From the NCBI GenBank assembly GCA_016713365.1, contig JADJPG010000025.1:1-64000 (forward strand): DNA of 64,000 bases, in the 5' to 3' direction. The stretch comes from Verrucomicrobiota bacterium. Its GTDB lineage: Bacteria > Verrucomicrobiota > Verrucomicrobiia > Limisphaerales > JADJPG01. The notes beneath the pieces are model-generated. The model searched no databases and was not told where the DNA came from. It saw nothing but the letters and a program-made list of their open reading frames with translations. Position 1 is the stretch's first letter; each line of letters begins with the position of its first letter. Positions 1 to 8,435 of the stretch are shown piece by piece. A program made the translations under genes and the position numbers.

Positions 1-305
1 AGCTTGCGGGTGTGGACCTGACTTTTGGCCAGCAACTGATGGTGGCGTATCTGGCAATTCTTGGGGGAGTGGGGACGGCGGGCGTGCCCAGCGCCTCGAT
101 CCCGTTCATCGTCGTGGTGCTGGCCAGCATCAATGTGAACCCGACATTGATTGCCATCATCCTCGGCGTGGATCGTATTCTCGACATGTGCCGGACTACA
201 TTGAATGTCGCCGGCGATCTCACTGCTGCCACTTATGTCGCGAGATCCGAGGGCTACACCCTGTTGAAATATCCGCCCAAGAATGAAAACGCCGCCCGTC
301 GGTGA
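1..305 (+). CDS. Dicarboxylate/cation symporter (DAACS family), C-terminal fragment
   Basis: This is the 3' end of a gene whose 5' part lies outside the window; the frame is open from base 3 to the TGA at 303-305. About 100 residues are visible. They contain the glycine- and proline-rich segment GGVGTAGVPSASIPF, followed by a hydrophobic helix and DRILDMCRTTLNVAGD. These match the late transmembrane region of sodium- or proton-coupled dicarboxylate/glutamate symporters (GltP/DctA type), where this region contributes to substrate and ion binding. The protein would be in the inner membrane. The substrate cannot be decided from this fragment. The family call is confident. Confidence 0.85.
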   Translation, partial: LAGVDLTFGQQLMVAYLAILGGVGTAGVPSASIPFIVVVLASINVNPTLIAIILGVDRILDMCRTTLNVAGDLTAATYVARSEGYTLLKYPPKNENAARR

Positions 306-449
306 CGGGGTTTGAAACACGGCGGTTCGCGTCATTGGGGAGTTTTTCACGCACGCTGGAGAATTGTCGGCTGATCGGCAACAGTGCAGCGCCGGCGAGG
401 CGGGCCTCCCGGGGGCGCGAGGATGCTGGCTGGAAGGGAAGAACGTTGA

Positions 450-656
450 TTCAGGGGGAGGCGCGATGCAAAACACTTTGGACCCGGCGCGCTCTGGCAA
501 ACTATCCCGCAACAAGTGGTGGTGGCGCGTTCCGGGCGACTCCCGGACTCCTTTCACGCGCTGGCATTTGACACTCCGGGCGCGGAAGGGACGGCGACCT
601 ACACGCATACGAAGGTCACAGAGGGAGCCTGCTTCTACCGCGTGAGTGTTGAGTGA
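450..656 (+). pseudogene. Possible C-terminal relic of an exported protein, in a gene-poor gap
   Basis: The stretch 306-686 holds no convincing gene. In frame 3, bases 450-656 are open and end in a short segment reading GTATYTHTKVTEGACFYRVS before a TGA. An aromatic FYR-V ending is common at the C-terminus of large secreted verrucomicrobial proteins with beta-sandwich domains. There is no credible start codon or ribosome site, and the frame is closed upstream by stops at 372 and 447. I read it tentatively as a decayed gene end. Other open frames here have no recognisable content. Confidence 0.25.
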
Positions 657-686
657 GCTTCGCGGGCGGCACCACTCTTTGGGCGA

Positions 687-1415
687 TCACCCGGTGGCTG
701 ATTTCTTACGGAATACAATGATATGCTGGCGGGGGAGAACGCCGATGGTTTCGATCCATTCCAATGGCAGGGCGGACATTTCCTTTTTCACCTGTGCCTC
801 GGTCATCTTGTGGAGCGGTTTGATGGGCACGGCGGGATCTTCACCGCGGAACTCGACGAAGATGACGCGTCCGCCGGGCTTCAGCGCGCGCGTGATGGCG
901 TCCATCATCTCTAACGGAAATTCGAACTCGTGATAGACATCCACCATCAACGCGAGGTCGACGGAATTCGACCGGAGCTTGGGATCGCTGACGGTGCCGA
1001 GGACTGGTTTCACGTTGGTAATTCCGGCCCGGTGCATCTGGTTGGTCAACAGGTCGAGCATTTCCGGTTGGATCTCCACGGCGAGGACGGAGCCGGTCGG
1101 GCCGGTTTTCTTCGCGAGCCGACGCGTGAAGTAGCCGGTGCCGGCGCCGATGTCGGCGATGACGTCGCCGGGCTTCACCTTAAGTTCGCCCACGAGTTTC
1201 TCGGTATGTTCCTCCTCGTCGCGCTCTGGACGTTCCAACCAGTCGGCGACCTGGTGGCCCATCACGTGGGAAATTTCCCGGCCCATGTAAAACTTGCCGA
1301 TGCCGTCGCGGCTGTGTTCCTTGCGGAACTCGTAGCGATTGGTGGCGGTGGATTCGGCGGCGATGACGGACACCACCCAGTGCAGACCGAGAAACGCTGC
1401 GAAGAGAGCACGCAT
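687..1415 (-). CDS. Class I SAM-dependent methyltransferase with an N-terminal signal-like segment
   Basis: A 242-residue protein. Residues 1-20 form a hydrophobic, signal-peptide-like segment ending in VIAAES. The rest is a Rossmann-fold methyltransferase: motif I is ADIGAGTGYFTRRLA (about residues 87-101), followed by the acidic AVEIQPEML and, later, ALKPGGRVIFVEFRG. The family transfers methyl groups from S-adenosylmethionine. The substrate is unknown. An exported SAM enzyme is unusual because SAM is cytoplasmic, so the hydrophobic segment could instead be a membrane anchor or an over-long start. It is transcribed divergently from the gene at 1516. The fold call is firm and the location uncertain. 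Confidence 0.8.
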   Translation of the reverse strand: MRALFAAFLGLHWVVSVIAAESTATNRYEFRKEHSRDGIGKFYMGREISHVMGHQVADWLERPERDEEEHTEKLVGELKVKPGDVIADIGAGTGYFTRRLAKKTGPTGSVLAVEIQPEMLDLLTNQMHRAGITNVKPVLGTVSDPKLRSNSVDLALMVDVYHEFEFPLEMMDAITRALKPGGRVIFVEFRGEDPAVPIKPLHKMTEAQVKKEMSALPLEWIETIGVLPRQHIIVFRKKSATG

Positions 1416-1515
1416 GACGGATGGTTGGCGCGGTCACGGAGTGGATTCAAGCCTGCGCTGCGTTCGGCGAATGGAAGCATGGTTGCCTCGGCGTTGGATT
1501 TGCTCTACAGAGCGG

Positions 1516-2772
1516 GTGGTGAAATCGACGAAGTTCATTCTGCTGCTGGCGCTCCTGAATCTGGGAGTGGCGGCGGGCGTTTTGTACTACGTCTTTCGAA
1601 CTCCCACGCCCACCGCTGTGACTCCAGAGTCGGCAGAATTGATTCCGAGCGCTCCCGCAGAACCGGAAGCGGCACCGGTTCCCGTGACCGTGGAGAAGGT
1701 CGTGGTGGTGACGAACCAGTTCCGCTGGGTGCAACTGGAGTCGGAGGATTACAAGACCTACATCGCGCGACTGCGATCGATCGGCTGCCCTGAGCAGACG
1801 ATTCGCGACATCATCATCGCGGATCTCGACAAGTTGCTCGCGCCCGAGGTGGCGTCCGCGCAGGGGCGAAGGAAGGATTTGAAGTATTGGCATTCCGAAG
1901 AGGAGGAGATGCTGAACGACGTCGATCCGCGTGAAGCGTTCCGCAAGCAGCGCGAGATCGACAAGCGAAAGCGCGACATCATCCGCGAGCTGGTGAACGC
2001 CGATCTGTTTCGCGAGCGGATGAAGACGAGCGGACAGGAGGATTACTACGAGCGTCGGCTGGGGTTTCTGGCGGAGGAACGTCGGACGCAAGTGCGCGAG
2101 GTTTTGGAAAAGTTCGACGAAGCCGAACGAAAGATTCAGGACAAGGACAGTCTGGAGCCCGTGCCGCTTTCCGCGATGGACCGGACAAAGCTGCGTCTGC
2201 TCCGCCAGCAGCGCGAAGACGAAATCAAAGCGCTGATGTCACCGCAGGAGAAGCAGCAATACGATCTCTGGCTCTCGCCGACAGCGAATGAAGTTCGCCA
2301 CGCAATCTATGGAATGCACGCGACCGAGCAGGAGTTCCAGACGATTTACCAGGCGCGCAAGGCGTATGAGGAAACCTGGGGACAGCGCGACCCGGACTTG
2401 CTTGATGCGGCGACGCGTCAGCGAATGGAGGCGGCGCGCGAAGACATGGAGGGGCAGATCGAACAAAGCCTCGGCCCGGAACGTTACGCGGAATACAAGC
2501 GCGGTCAGGATCACGATTTTCATCTGCTCAGCTCATTGGCGACGCAATACCAGCTGCCGAAGGACAGGGTGGCGGAGGTTTACAGTTACAAAGTGGAGGC
2601 GAACAACTATCGCCAGCAGGTGAAGGCCAGCTCCGAAATGACGCCGGAACAAAAGCAGGCGGCGATGAAGGAGATTGCCACCGAAAGTCGCAAGACCGTC
2701 GCGGCTGCGCTTGGGCCGAAGGCGTTCAATCATTATCTCCGGACCGGCCAGGCGACATGGTTGGATGAGTAG
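1516..2772 (+). CDS. Membrane-anchored, charged helical protein of unknown function
   Basis: I chose the GTG at 1516, which puts a short basic stretch before the transmembrane helix FILLLALLNLGVAAGVLYYV. An ATG at 1471 in the same frame is the main alternative, and the frame is open further upstream over the divergent gene. After the helix comes a proline/alanine-rich linker. About 350 highly charged residues follow, rich in E, K, R and Q with many predicted helices, for example the REIDKRKRDIIRELVNADLF segment. This looks like one periplasmic helical or coiled-coil domain tethered to the inner membrane. I do not recognise the family. Confidence 0.7.
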   Translation: MVKSTKFILLLALLNLGVAAGVLYYVFRTPTPTAVTPESAELIPSAPAEPEAAPVPVTVEKVVVVTNQFRWVQLESEDYKTYIARLRSIGCPEQTIRDIIIADLDKLLAPEVASAQGRRKDLKYWHSEEEEMLNDVDPREAFRKQREIDKRKRDIIRELVNADLFRERMKTSGQEDYYERRLGFLAEERRTQVREVLEKFDEAERKIQDKDSLEPVPLSAMDRTKLRLLRQQREDEIKALMSPQEKQQYDLWLSPTANEVRHAIYGMHATEQEFQTIYQARKAYEETWGQRDPDLLDAATRQRMEAAREDMEGQIEQSLGPERYAEYKRGQDHDFHLLSSLATQYQLPKDRVAEVYSYKVEANNYRQQVKASSEMTPEQKQAAMKEIATESRKTVAAALGPKAFNHYLRTGQATWLDE

Positions 2773-2905
2773 CTTTCGAAGGAGCTTTTCATCGCTTGGT
2801 TCTATTGGCTTGTCAGTGTCTGGTGCCGCTCGTATAAGCCCGACCGTGCAAAGCAGTTCATTGGCGCAATCTAGTTCGTTGAAACCGTTCTCCCGCTAAA
2901 TCCCC

Positions 2906-3679
2906 ATGCTGGCCCGAAGAGTTATTCCCTGTCTGGACGTTCACGGTGGTCAGGTCACGCGCGGCGTGCAGTTCGGCAAGGCCGAGGCTGGCGAGCTTCG
3001 CAATGTCGGCGATCCGGTCGAACTGGCGGTGCGCTACAATGAGCAGGGTGCGGACGAGATGGTGTTCTTCGACATCACGGCGACAGCGCACGGGCGTGGC
3101 ACCATCGTAGATGTGATCGAGCGCACGGCGGACCAGTGCTTCATGCCGCTGACGGTCGGCGGCGGCATTCGCACCGTGGACGATATGCAAACGATGCTGC
3201 GTGCGGGAGCGGACAAGGTGAGCATCAATTCCTCCGCCATCGCGACACCGGATTTGATTCGCGCGGGCGCGGAGAAGTTCGGTAGCCAGTGCATCGTGGT
3301 GTCCATCGACGCGAAGAAAACGCGGCCGGACAAGTGGGAGGTTTTTGTGGCGGGCGGCCGCAAGGCGACGGGACTCGACGCCATCGAATGGGCGAAGCAA
3401 GCCGTGGCGCTGGGAGCCGGAGAGATCGTGCTGAACAGCATCGACGCGGATGGAACGAAAGCGGGCTTTGACCTCGTGGTGACGCGGCGCATCAGCGAAT
3501 CAGTGGGCGTGCCGGTCGTGGCAAGTGGCGGCGCCGGGACGTTGCAGCACATGGCCGATGTGTTGAATGAAGGCAAGGCGGACGCCGTACTGGCCGCGAG
3601 CATTTTCCATTTCGGTACGTATACCGTGGGTGATGTGAAACGATTCCTCGGTGAACGAGGAATTCCGGTTCGTCTCTAG
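2906..3679 (+). CDS. hisF: Imidazole glycerol phosphate synthase cyclase subunit HisF
   Basis: HisF takes ammonia from the HisH glutaminase and converts PRFAR to imidazole glycerol phosphate and AICAR in histidine synthesis; it is cytoplasmic. The 257 residues match the normal family length. The N-terminus RRVIPCLDVHGG carries the first catalytic aspartate (residue 11), and VVSIDAKK carries the second (about residue 135). Phosphate-binding loops are visible at TVGGGIRT and VVASGGAGT, as expected of a (beta/alpha)8 barrel with twofold symmetry. No other his gene is adjacent, so histidine genes seem to be scattered in this genome. Confidence 0.97.
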   Translation: MLARRVIPCLDVHGGQVTRGVQFGKAEAGELRNVGDPVELAVRYNEQGADEMVFFDITATAHGRGTIVDVIERTADQCFMPLTVGGGIRTVDDMQTMLRAGADKVSINSSAIATPDLIRAGAEKFGSQCIVVSIDAKKTRPDKWEVFVAGGRKATGLDAIEWAKQAVALGAGEIVLNSIDADGTKAGFDLVVTRRISESVGVPVVASGGAGTLQHMADVLNEGKADAVLAASIFHFGTYTVGDVKRFLGERGIPVRL

Positions 3680-3711
3680 CGCCGGTTTTGAGGTTCCGCT
3701 GACCAGCTTCC

Positions 3712-4131
3712 ATGAACGATCTCATTCAAACTCGTTGGCTGCCCGTCGCGCTGCTCGTTGGTTCGAACGTTTTCATGACGTTCGCCTGGTATGGACATCT
3801 CAAGCACAAGGATCAGCCGCTGTGGCTGGTAATTCTCGTGAGCTGGGGCATTGCGTTCTTCGAGTATTGCCTGATGGTGCCGGCGAATCGTTGGGGTAGC
3901 GGACGTTACACGGCGACGGAGTTGAAGATTATCCAGGAGGTCGTGACGTTGACGGTCTTCAGCGGCTTTGCGGTGGCTTACCTTGGAGAAAAGATTCGAT
4001 GGAATCACGTTGCGGCGTTTCTGTGCATCATCGCGGCGGTCGGGTTTACGTTTTTGCCGAAGTCGGATCGAACACCGAACGCGGTACAAGCGGAGCAGGG
4101 CGAGCAGGCGAACACGTTGCCGAAACAGTGA
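3712..4131 (+). CDS. DMT-superfamily membrane protein (DUF486)
   Basis: A 139-residue protein with four hydrophobic helices. The segments LVGSNVFMTFAWYGHLK, ILVSWGIAFFEYCLMVPANR and the EVVTLTVFSGFAVAYLGE region are typical of the DUF486 branch of the drug/metabolite transporter superfamily. It would sit in the inner membrane, probably as a dimer of small four-helix subunits. No substrate is known for the family. It starts 32 bases after hisF and may be transcribed with it. The family assignment is strong. Confidence 0.88.
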   Translation: MNDLIQTRWLPVALLVGSNVFMTFAWYGHLKHKDQPLWLVILVSWGIAFFEYCLMVPANRWGSGRYTATELKIIQEVVTLTVFSGFAVAYLGEKIRWNHVAAFLCIIAAVGFTFLPKSDRTPNAVQAEQGEQANTLPKQ

Positions 4132-4197
4132 CACTCGCTGTCGCGAGCGAGAATTCCAGACGTGACTTGAGGCAGGCGCCATTTCATTGTCCGGCCT

Positions 4198-4848
4198 GTG
4201 CGAAGTGTGTTTTTAGGTTTTCTGTTCGGGACGATTCTTGGAGCCGCCTCGGGCTGCAAACCGGAGCAGTCGACGTCGGCGAAAAACAATGCAACCACTC
4301 CAACCAACGAAGGTGCAAAAACTGTGAGCGCAAATACCAACGAAGTGGCGGTGATCAAAACGAGTGCGGGAGAAATGGTCGTTGAATTCTGGGCCGATGT
4401 GGCGCCGAAGACGGTCGAAAATTTCAAGAAGCTGTCGAGGGATGGCTTTTACGACGGCACGGCGTTTCACCGCATCATCCGGGGATTCATGATTCAGGGT
4501 GGCGATCCGTTGACGAAGGACGCCAGCAAGGAAGCGTTCTGGGGAACGGGCGATCCGGGCTACAAGCTCAAGGCGGAGTTCAACGATCGCTCCCATCAGC
4601 GCGGCGTGCTTTCGATGGCGCGCTCGCAGCATCCGGATTCGGCCGGCAGCCAGTTTTTCATCTGCCTCGGCGACGCGAGTTTCCTCGACCGGCAATACAC
4701 GGCCTTTGGCAAAGTGATCAAGGGTGACGATGTGCTCGGTAAGATCGGCGATACTCCGGTGAAGGCGAGCGGCGGCGAGGCGAGCAAGCCAACGGTGCGC
4801 GTTGCGGTTGAAGGAATCAAAATTGTTCCCGCGAACACCGTTCAGTAA
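4198..4848 (+). CDS. Cyclophilin-type peptidyl-prolyl isomerase, probable lipoprotein
   Basis: A 216-residue protein starting at a GTG. Residues 1-20 form a hydrophobic signal ending in GAASGC, a loose lipobox, so the protein is probably exported and lipid-anchored. Residues about 60-210 are a compact cyclophilin domain with the family landmarks FHRIIRGFMIQGGDP and SAGSQFFICLGDASFLD. Cyclophilins catalyse cis-trans isomerisation of peptidyl-proline bonds and assist folding, here presumably in the periplasm. A low-complexity threonine/asparagine linker separates signal and domain. Confidence 0.92.
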   Translation: MRSVFLGFLFGTILGAASGCKPEQSTSAKNNATTPTNEGAKTVSANTNEVAVIKTSAGEMVVEFWADVAPKTVENFKKLSRDGFYDGTAFHRIIRGFMIQGGDPLTKDASKEAFWGTGDPGYKLKAEFNDRSHQRGVLSMARSQHPDSAGSQFFICLGDASFLDRQYTAFGKVIKGDDVLGKIGDTPVKASGGEASKPTVRVAVEGIKIVPANTVQ

Positions 4849-4882
4849 AGCCCACGGCAGCGAGGGAACATTCGGATTCGAC

Positions 4883-5076
4883 ATGACCATCGACCAGCTG
4901 ACACGGATTTTGGGTCAGCTCGGATGTCCGGAAGGACGGGCGGCGGAAATGGCCGCTCAGTTGGATAAGCGCGCCAGGCAACTCGCCGAGGCGCAAGTCG
5001 TACTTACGAAGAGTCCCTCGCGCATCTCTTGAACTTGATGAGGCAAGGCTGGGCCGCGAAGGAACGCGGTTTGTAG
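4883..5076 (+). pseudogene. Small conserved-looking protein broken by a one-base frameshift
   Basis: The ATG at 4883 opens a frame reading MTIDQLTRILGQLGC and continuing to RQLAEAQ. That frame then degenerates and stops near 5033. Skipping to another frame at about 4998 gives a clean continuation, TYEESLAHLLNLMRQGWAAK, to a TAG at 5074-5076. Joined, the two parts make a soluble, helical protein of about 64 residues. The pattern suggests one missing base near 4998, either a sequencing error or a recent mutation. Function unknown; from memory, similar short proteins occur in Verrucomicrobia. Confidence 0.6.
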
Positions 5077-5100
5077 CCGGACCTTTTCGGAAACATCTCC

Positions 5101-5652
5101 ATGATCAAACCGTGGCCCCAGACAAACTCGACCGCTCTCGGCGATTACCGGATCTTCAAGGTTCGTTCCGATGAAAAGGTTTCGCCGCGCACGGGGAAGA
5201 AGCATGATTTCTATGTCATCGAGTGCGTGGATTGGGTGAACGTGATTGCGATTACGCCGGATGAGAGGTTGGTGATGGTGGAGCAATACCGACACGGCTC
5301 GAACACGGTGGAGCTGGAGATTCCTGGCGGCATCATGGATTCCTCGGATGCGTCGCCCGTGGCGACCGGTGTGCGCGAGTTGCGGGAGGAGACGGGATTC
5401 GAGGGCGAAGGCGCGCGACTTCTTGCGAGTGTCTTTGCCAATCCGGCGATCATGAACAACTCCTGCCATACGGTGATGATTCCGAATTGTTCATTGAAGC
5501 ATCCTGTCGAGTGGGACAGCGGCGAAGACATGGTGACGCGCTTGGTGCCGATCGCGGAAATTCCTGGTCTGGTCGCTTCCGGCAAGATCCGGCATCCGCT
5601 GGTGGTGGTGGCCTTGTATTACTTCGAATTGGAACGGCGCAAGCAGGGCTGA
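5101..5652 (+). CDS. NUDIX hydrolase, ADP-ribose pyrophosphatase-like
   Basis: A 183-residue cytoplasmic enzyme. The NUDIX box lies around residues 80-105 and includes ATGVRELREETGFEG, whose REXXEE core binds the catalytic divalent metal. The residue at the first conserved glutamate of the box appears to be aspartate (GGIMDSSD). The preceding VEQYRHGSNTVELEIPGG segment is typical of the ADP-ribose pyrophosphatase subgroup, which hydrolyses ADP-ribose and related nucleoside diphosphate sugars. The real substrate cannot be told from sequence. Confidence 0.9.
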   Translation: MIKPWPQTNSTALGDYRIFKVRSDEKVSPRTGKKHDFYVIECVDWVNVIAITPDERLVMVEQYRHGSNTVELEIPGGIMDSSDASPVATGVRELREETGFEGEGARLLASVFANPAIMNNSCHTVMIPNCSLKHPVEWDSGEDMVTRLVPIAEIPGLVASGKIRHPLVVVALYYFELERRKQG

Positions 5653-5765
5653 GGCGGTTTTGGTAGTGCCGGGGAGGACGATTCTTCTTTCACGAGGGGG
5701 TGGATTCTGCGTTTATCTCACGCGCCGTTTCCCGATTCCCGGGGACGCTGTTTACAAAACTGATT

Positions 5766-6977
5766 ATGAACACGATCTCGACTGTCTTACTGAAACCCGG
5801 CGAAGCCGACCGCGTCCTCGCCGGTCACCCCTGGATTTACCACGGTTCGCTTCTCCGACTGACTCAACCTGCCGTGGACGGCGATCTCGTTCAGGTCAAG
5901 GATCACCGTCAGCGGTTGCTCGGAGTCGGGTTCTACAATTCCAAGTCGAAGATCAATGTCCGGATGATTGCGCCGGATCGTGTCGAGGTGGATCGCTCGT
6001 TCTTCAGCGAGCGCATTCGTGCGGCGTTGGATCTGCGGCAACGGTACATGCCGGGAGCGAGTTCGTTTCGGGTGGTGAATTCGGAGAGCGATCAACTCAG
6101 CGGATTGATCGTCGACAAGTACGAGGATGTTCTCGTGGTGCAAACGTCGGCGCTTGGCATGGATCGTCGCAAGGCGGACATCATTGTCGCACTGCGCGAG
6201 ATTTTCTCGCCGCGCGCCATCGTGGAGCGCAACGAAGTGGCGTCGCGGAAATTTGAGGGACTGCCGGATGCGAGCGGCGTGGTTTTTGGGGATGCTCCGG
6301 GTAGCATTCAAGTGAAGCTGAACGGATTGTCTTTCGAGACGGATTTAATCGCGGGTCACAAGACGGGACTTTATCTCGATCAGCAGACGAACTACCGGCT
6401 GGTTTCCGAGTTCGTTCCCAAGCTGAAGAATGCGCAAGTGCTGGATTGCTTCAGCTTCCTGGGAGGCTTCGGTCTTCACGCGGCCAAGGCGGGTGCGGCC
6501 AATGTTCATCTTCTCGATCAAAGCGCGGATGCCATCGAGGCCGGGAAGCGTAATGCAAAGGCGAATGGCGTGGAGGCGAAGTGTTCCTTTGAGAACGTGA
6601 ATGTCTTTGACTGGCTGAAAGCTCAGACGACGGCGAAACCAAATGAGAAAGTACTGCCGCGGTTCGATTTGATCGTGCTCGACCCTCCGTCGTTCACCCG
6701 CAATCGCGCCGCCGTGCCCGATGCGTTGCGTGGCTACAAGGAAATCCACATTCGCGCCCTGAAGCTCTTGAAGCCGGGCGGGGTGCTGGCGACGTTCTGC
6801 TGCTCACATCACGTCACGACGGAGCTGTTCCAAGATGTCATTCTTGCGGCGGCCTACGATGCACGAAAGCTGTTGCGGCGCGTGGCGACGTATGGCCAGT
6901 CGCCGGATCACCCGGTGATTCCGGCGATTCCGGAGACGGAATATCTGAAGGGCTTTGCTTTCGAGATCGTTCGCTAG
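5766..6977 (+). CDS. RlmI/RlmK-like class I SAM-dependent rRNA methyltransferase
   Basis: The start is placed at the ATG at 5766, giving 403 residues beginning MNTISTVLLKPGEADRVLAG; the frame is open further upstream but without family-like sequence. Residues 1-75 form a PUA-like RNA-binding domain (AGHPWIYHGSLLRL). A linker domain and a Rossmann methyltransferase domain follow, with QVLDCFSFLGGFGLHAAKAG as the SAM-binding motif and LIVLDPPSF as motif IV. Relatives methylate cytosine-C5 in 23S rRNA. The family is clear and the exact target base is not. Confidence 0.9.
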   Translation: MNTISTVLLKPGEADRVLAGHPWIYHGSLLRLTQPAVDGDLVQVKDHRQRLLGVGFYNSKSKINVRMIAPDRVEVDRSFFSERIRAALDLRQRYMPGASSFRVVNSESDQLSGLIVDKYEDVLVVQTSALGMDRRKADIIVALREIFSPRAIVERNEVASRKFEGLPDASGVVFGDAPGSIQVKLNGLSFETDLIAGHKTGLYLDQQTNYRLVSEFVPKLKNAQVLDCFSFLGGFGLHAAKAGAANVHLLDQSADAIEAGKRNAKANGVEAKCSFENVNVFDWLKAQTTAKPNEKVLPRFDLIVLDPPSFTRNRAAVPDALRGYKEIHIRALKLLKPGGVLATFCCSHHVTTELFQDVILAAAYDARKLLRRVATYGQSPDHPVIPAIPETEYLKGFAFEIVR

Positions 6978-7288
6978 TCGGGACTGCAAGTCTCAAAGCT
7001 CGTTTCGCCTCAAAACAGGACAGTTGTCCCGCTACGTGTCGCACTTTGACTCGGACAATTTGCCGGGCTGGGTTCGACAGCGGCGCGGAACGGCAAATCG
7101 ATCCGGTGCCGGAGGCAAAGTTGGCCGGTCCACCGGGGGGCTTTCACGGCTGGATTTTTGAATCCGCACTTTTGTGAAAGCGACGGTCAGCGTGCTGTTC
7201 GCTGCGGTCGAGCGGCTTAAAGCCCGCGGTTGGCGTGCATTCTCAGGATTCGCAGGGAGGCGACAGGTGTCCTTAACAGACTTGAGAG

Positions 7289-7304
7289 TGTCCCGCGCGG
7301 GACA
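7289..7304. repeat. Perfect 16-bp palindrome upstream of pilM
   Basis: TGTCCCGCGCGGGACA reads the same on both strands. It ends six bases before a -24/-12-like element. It could be an operator for a dimeric regulator or part of a dispersed GC-rich palindrome; a related CCCGGGACA word occurs near 60815. Confidence 0.5.
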
Positions 7305-7309
7305 GTCCT

Positions 7310-7325
7310 TGGCACCTCAGCTGCT
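7310..7325 (+). promoter_or_regulatory. Sigma-54-like promoter element upstream of pilM
   Basis: TGGCACCTCAGCTGCT fits the -24/-12 pattern (TGGCAC, five bases, TTGC) except for C in place of the first T of the -12 box. It would start transcription about 7 bases before the pilM ATG at 7341, a short leader. Two sigma-54-type activators are encoded in this window, and pilus genes are often sigma-54 dependent in other bacteria. Confidence 0.4.
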
Positions 7326-7340
7326 AAACCCATCCTTGTT

Positions 7341-8417
7341 ATGGGTGTGCCGTTTATTAGCAGCCACGCCAAGCGGCGTGATCAAGTGGTCGCCGTCGAT
7401 CTGGGTGCCCGGACGACCAAGGCGGTCCATGTGCAACGTCGTGGCGAGAAATTCAATCTGGTCAACTACGTCCTGATTGATTCGCCGGCGATCGAGAAGA
7501 ACTCGTCTCCGGACGTGTTGGGGAATCATCTCAAGAATGTTTTCCGCGCCCTCGGCTGCAAGTCGAAGCAAGTGACGGTTGCTCTGGGTGACAGCGATAC
7601 AGTCTTTCGTCAGGTGGAGGTGCCGATGATGCCGGTCTCTGATCTGCGTCGCATGCTGAAGTTCAACGCCAAGTCATACTTGCAGCAGGACTATCCCGAC
7701 CATGTCTTCGATGTTCAGTATGACATTACCCTCTCTCAACAAGGAAAGCCGGGCGACGCCGCGAAAGCAGTTGCGAGCGGCCAGAAGCAGAAGGCGTTTG
7801 TCGGCGGGATTCGTCAGCAGACTTTGAGCGAACTTCAGGCCGCGGCAAAAGCAGCCGGCCTGATTGCGGATCACGTCGTGCCGGGGGCCGTGGGACCGGT
7901 GAATGCATTTGAAATGGCGGAGCCCGAATCCTTCACCAAGGAGGTGGTTGCCTTGGTGGAACTGGGATTCAAGAGCACGGCTATCACTATCTTGGATTGT
8001 GGGGAAATCCGTTTGAATCGCGTTGTGGCCATCGGTGGCGACCGTTTGACGGCCGGGCTAGCAGAGTCCTTGGGCATCAGCTATCAGGAGGCGGAGAACA
8101 TCAAGGTCGGCATGGCGACGGAGGTTGCGCAGAATCTTGAGCCGCTCATTCATCCTCTTGGCCGCGAGCTTCGCGCTTCGATCGACTTCTTTGAAAACCA
8201 TCACGACAAGGCCGTGAGCAAGGTGTTCCTGTCCGGTGGCTCCGCTTGTGGTGAGTTGATCATTCAATCACTGCAAACCGAGCTGATGGTGCCGTGCCAG
8301 ACGTGGAGTTCCACCAAGTTTCTCGAGCTGACCCTCCCGCCCGAGCGCATGGCGGAGGTTGAGCAGATGGGGCCCAAATTGACGGTGGCGATCGGTGCCG
8401 CCGCCGCGTCGTTCTGA
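7341..8417 (+). CDS. pilM: Type IV pilus assembly protein PilM
   Basis: The start is placed at the ATG at 7341 (358 residues); open sequence further upstream is not family-like. PilM is a cytoplasmic, actin-like ATP-binding protein that docks on the PilN N-terminus and links the pilus machine to the inner-membrane PilN/PilO ring. The phosphate-1 region VVAVDLGARTTKAVHV is near the N-terminus. A second nucleotide loop ALVELGFKSTAITIL, the helix ESLGISYQEAENIKVG and VFLSGGSACGELI follow, as in the FtsA/PilM fold. It is the first gene of a five-gene pilM-N-O-P-Q order. Confidence 0.92.
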   Translation: MGVPFISSHAKRRDQVVAVDLGARTTKAVHVQRRGEKFNLVNYVLIDSPAIEKNSSPDVLGNHLKNVFRALGCKSKQVTVALGDSDTVFRQVEVPMMPVSDLRRMLKFNAKSYLQQDYPDHVFDVQYDITLSQQGKPGDAAKAVASGQKQKAFVGGIRQQTLSELQAAAKAAGLIADHVVPGAVGPVNAFEMAEPESFTKEVVALVELGFKSTAITILDCGEIRLNRVVAIGGDRLTAGLAESLGISYQEAENIKVGMATEVAQNLEPLIHPLGRELRASIDFFENHHDKAVSKVFLSGGSACGELIIQSLQTELMVPCQTWSSTKFLELTLPPERMAEVEQMGPKLTVAIGAAAASF

Positions 8418-8435
8418 TTTCCTGATTCTGAATCT

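Larger units (their letters stand above)
6978..7340. other. Non-coding gap upstream of the pilus operon
   Basis: About 360 bases with no convincing gene. Open frames here lack family-like content or run into pilM. The gap holds a perfect 16-base palindrome at 7289-7304 and a sigma-54-like promoter element at 7310-7325, listed separately. I see no tRNA or clear riboswitch. Confidence 0.5.

Noticed and set aside
302..645. Two overlapping open frames after the symporter
   Set aside because: Composition is random-looking and no ribosome site or family segment is visible.
930..1793. A 287-residue open frame over the methyltransferase and the next gene
   Set aside because: It overlaps two better-supported genes and has no domain.
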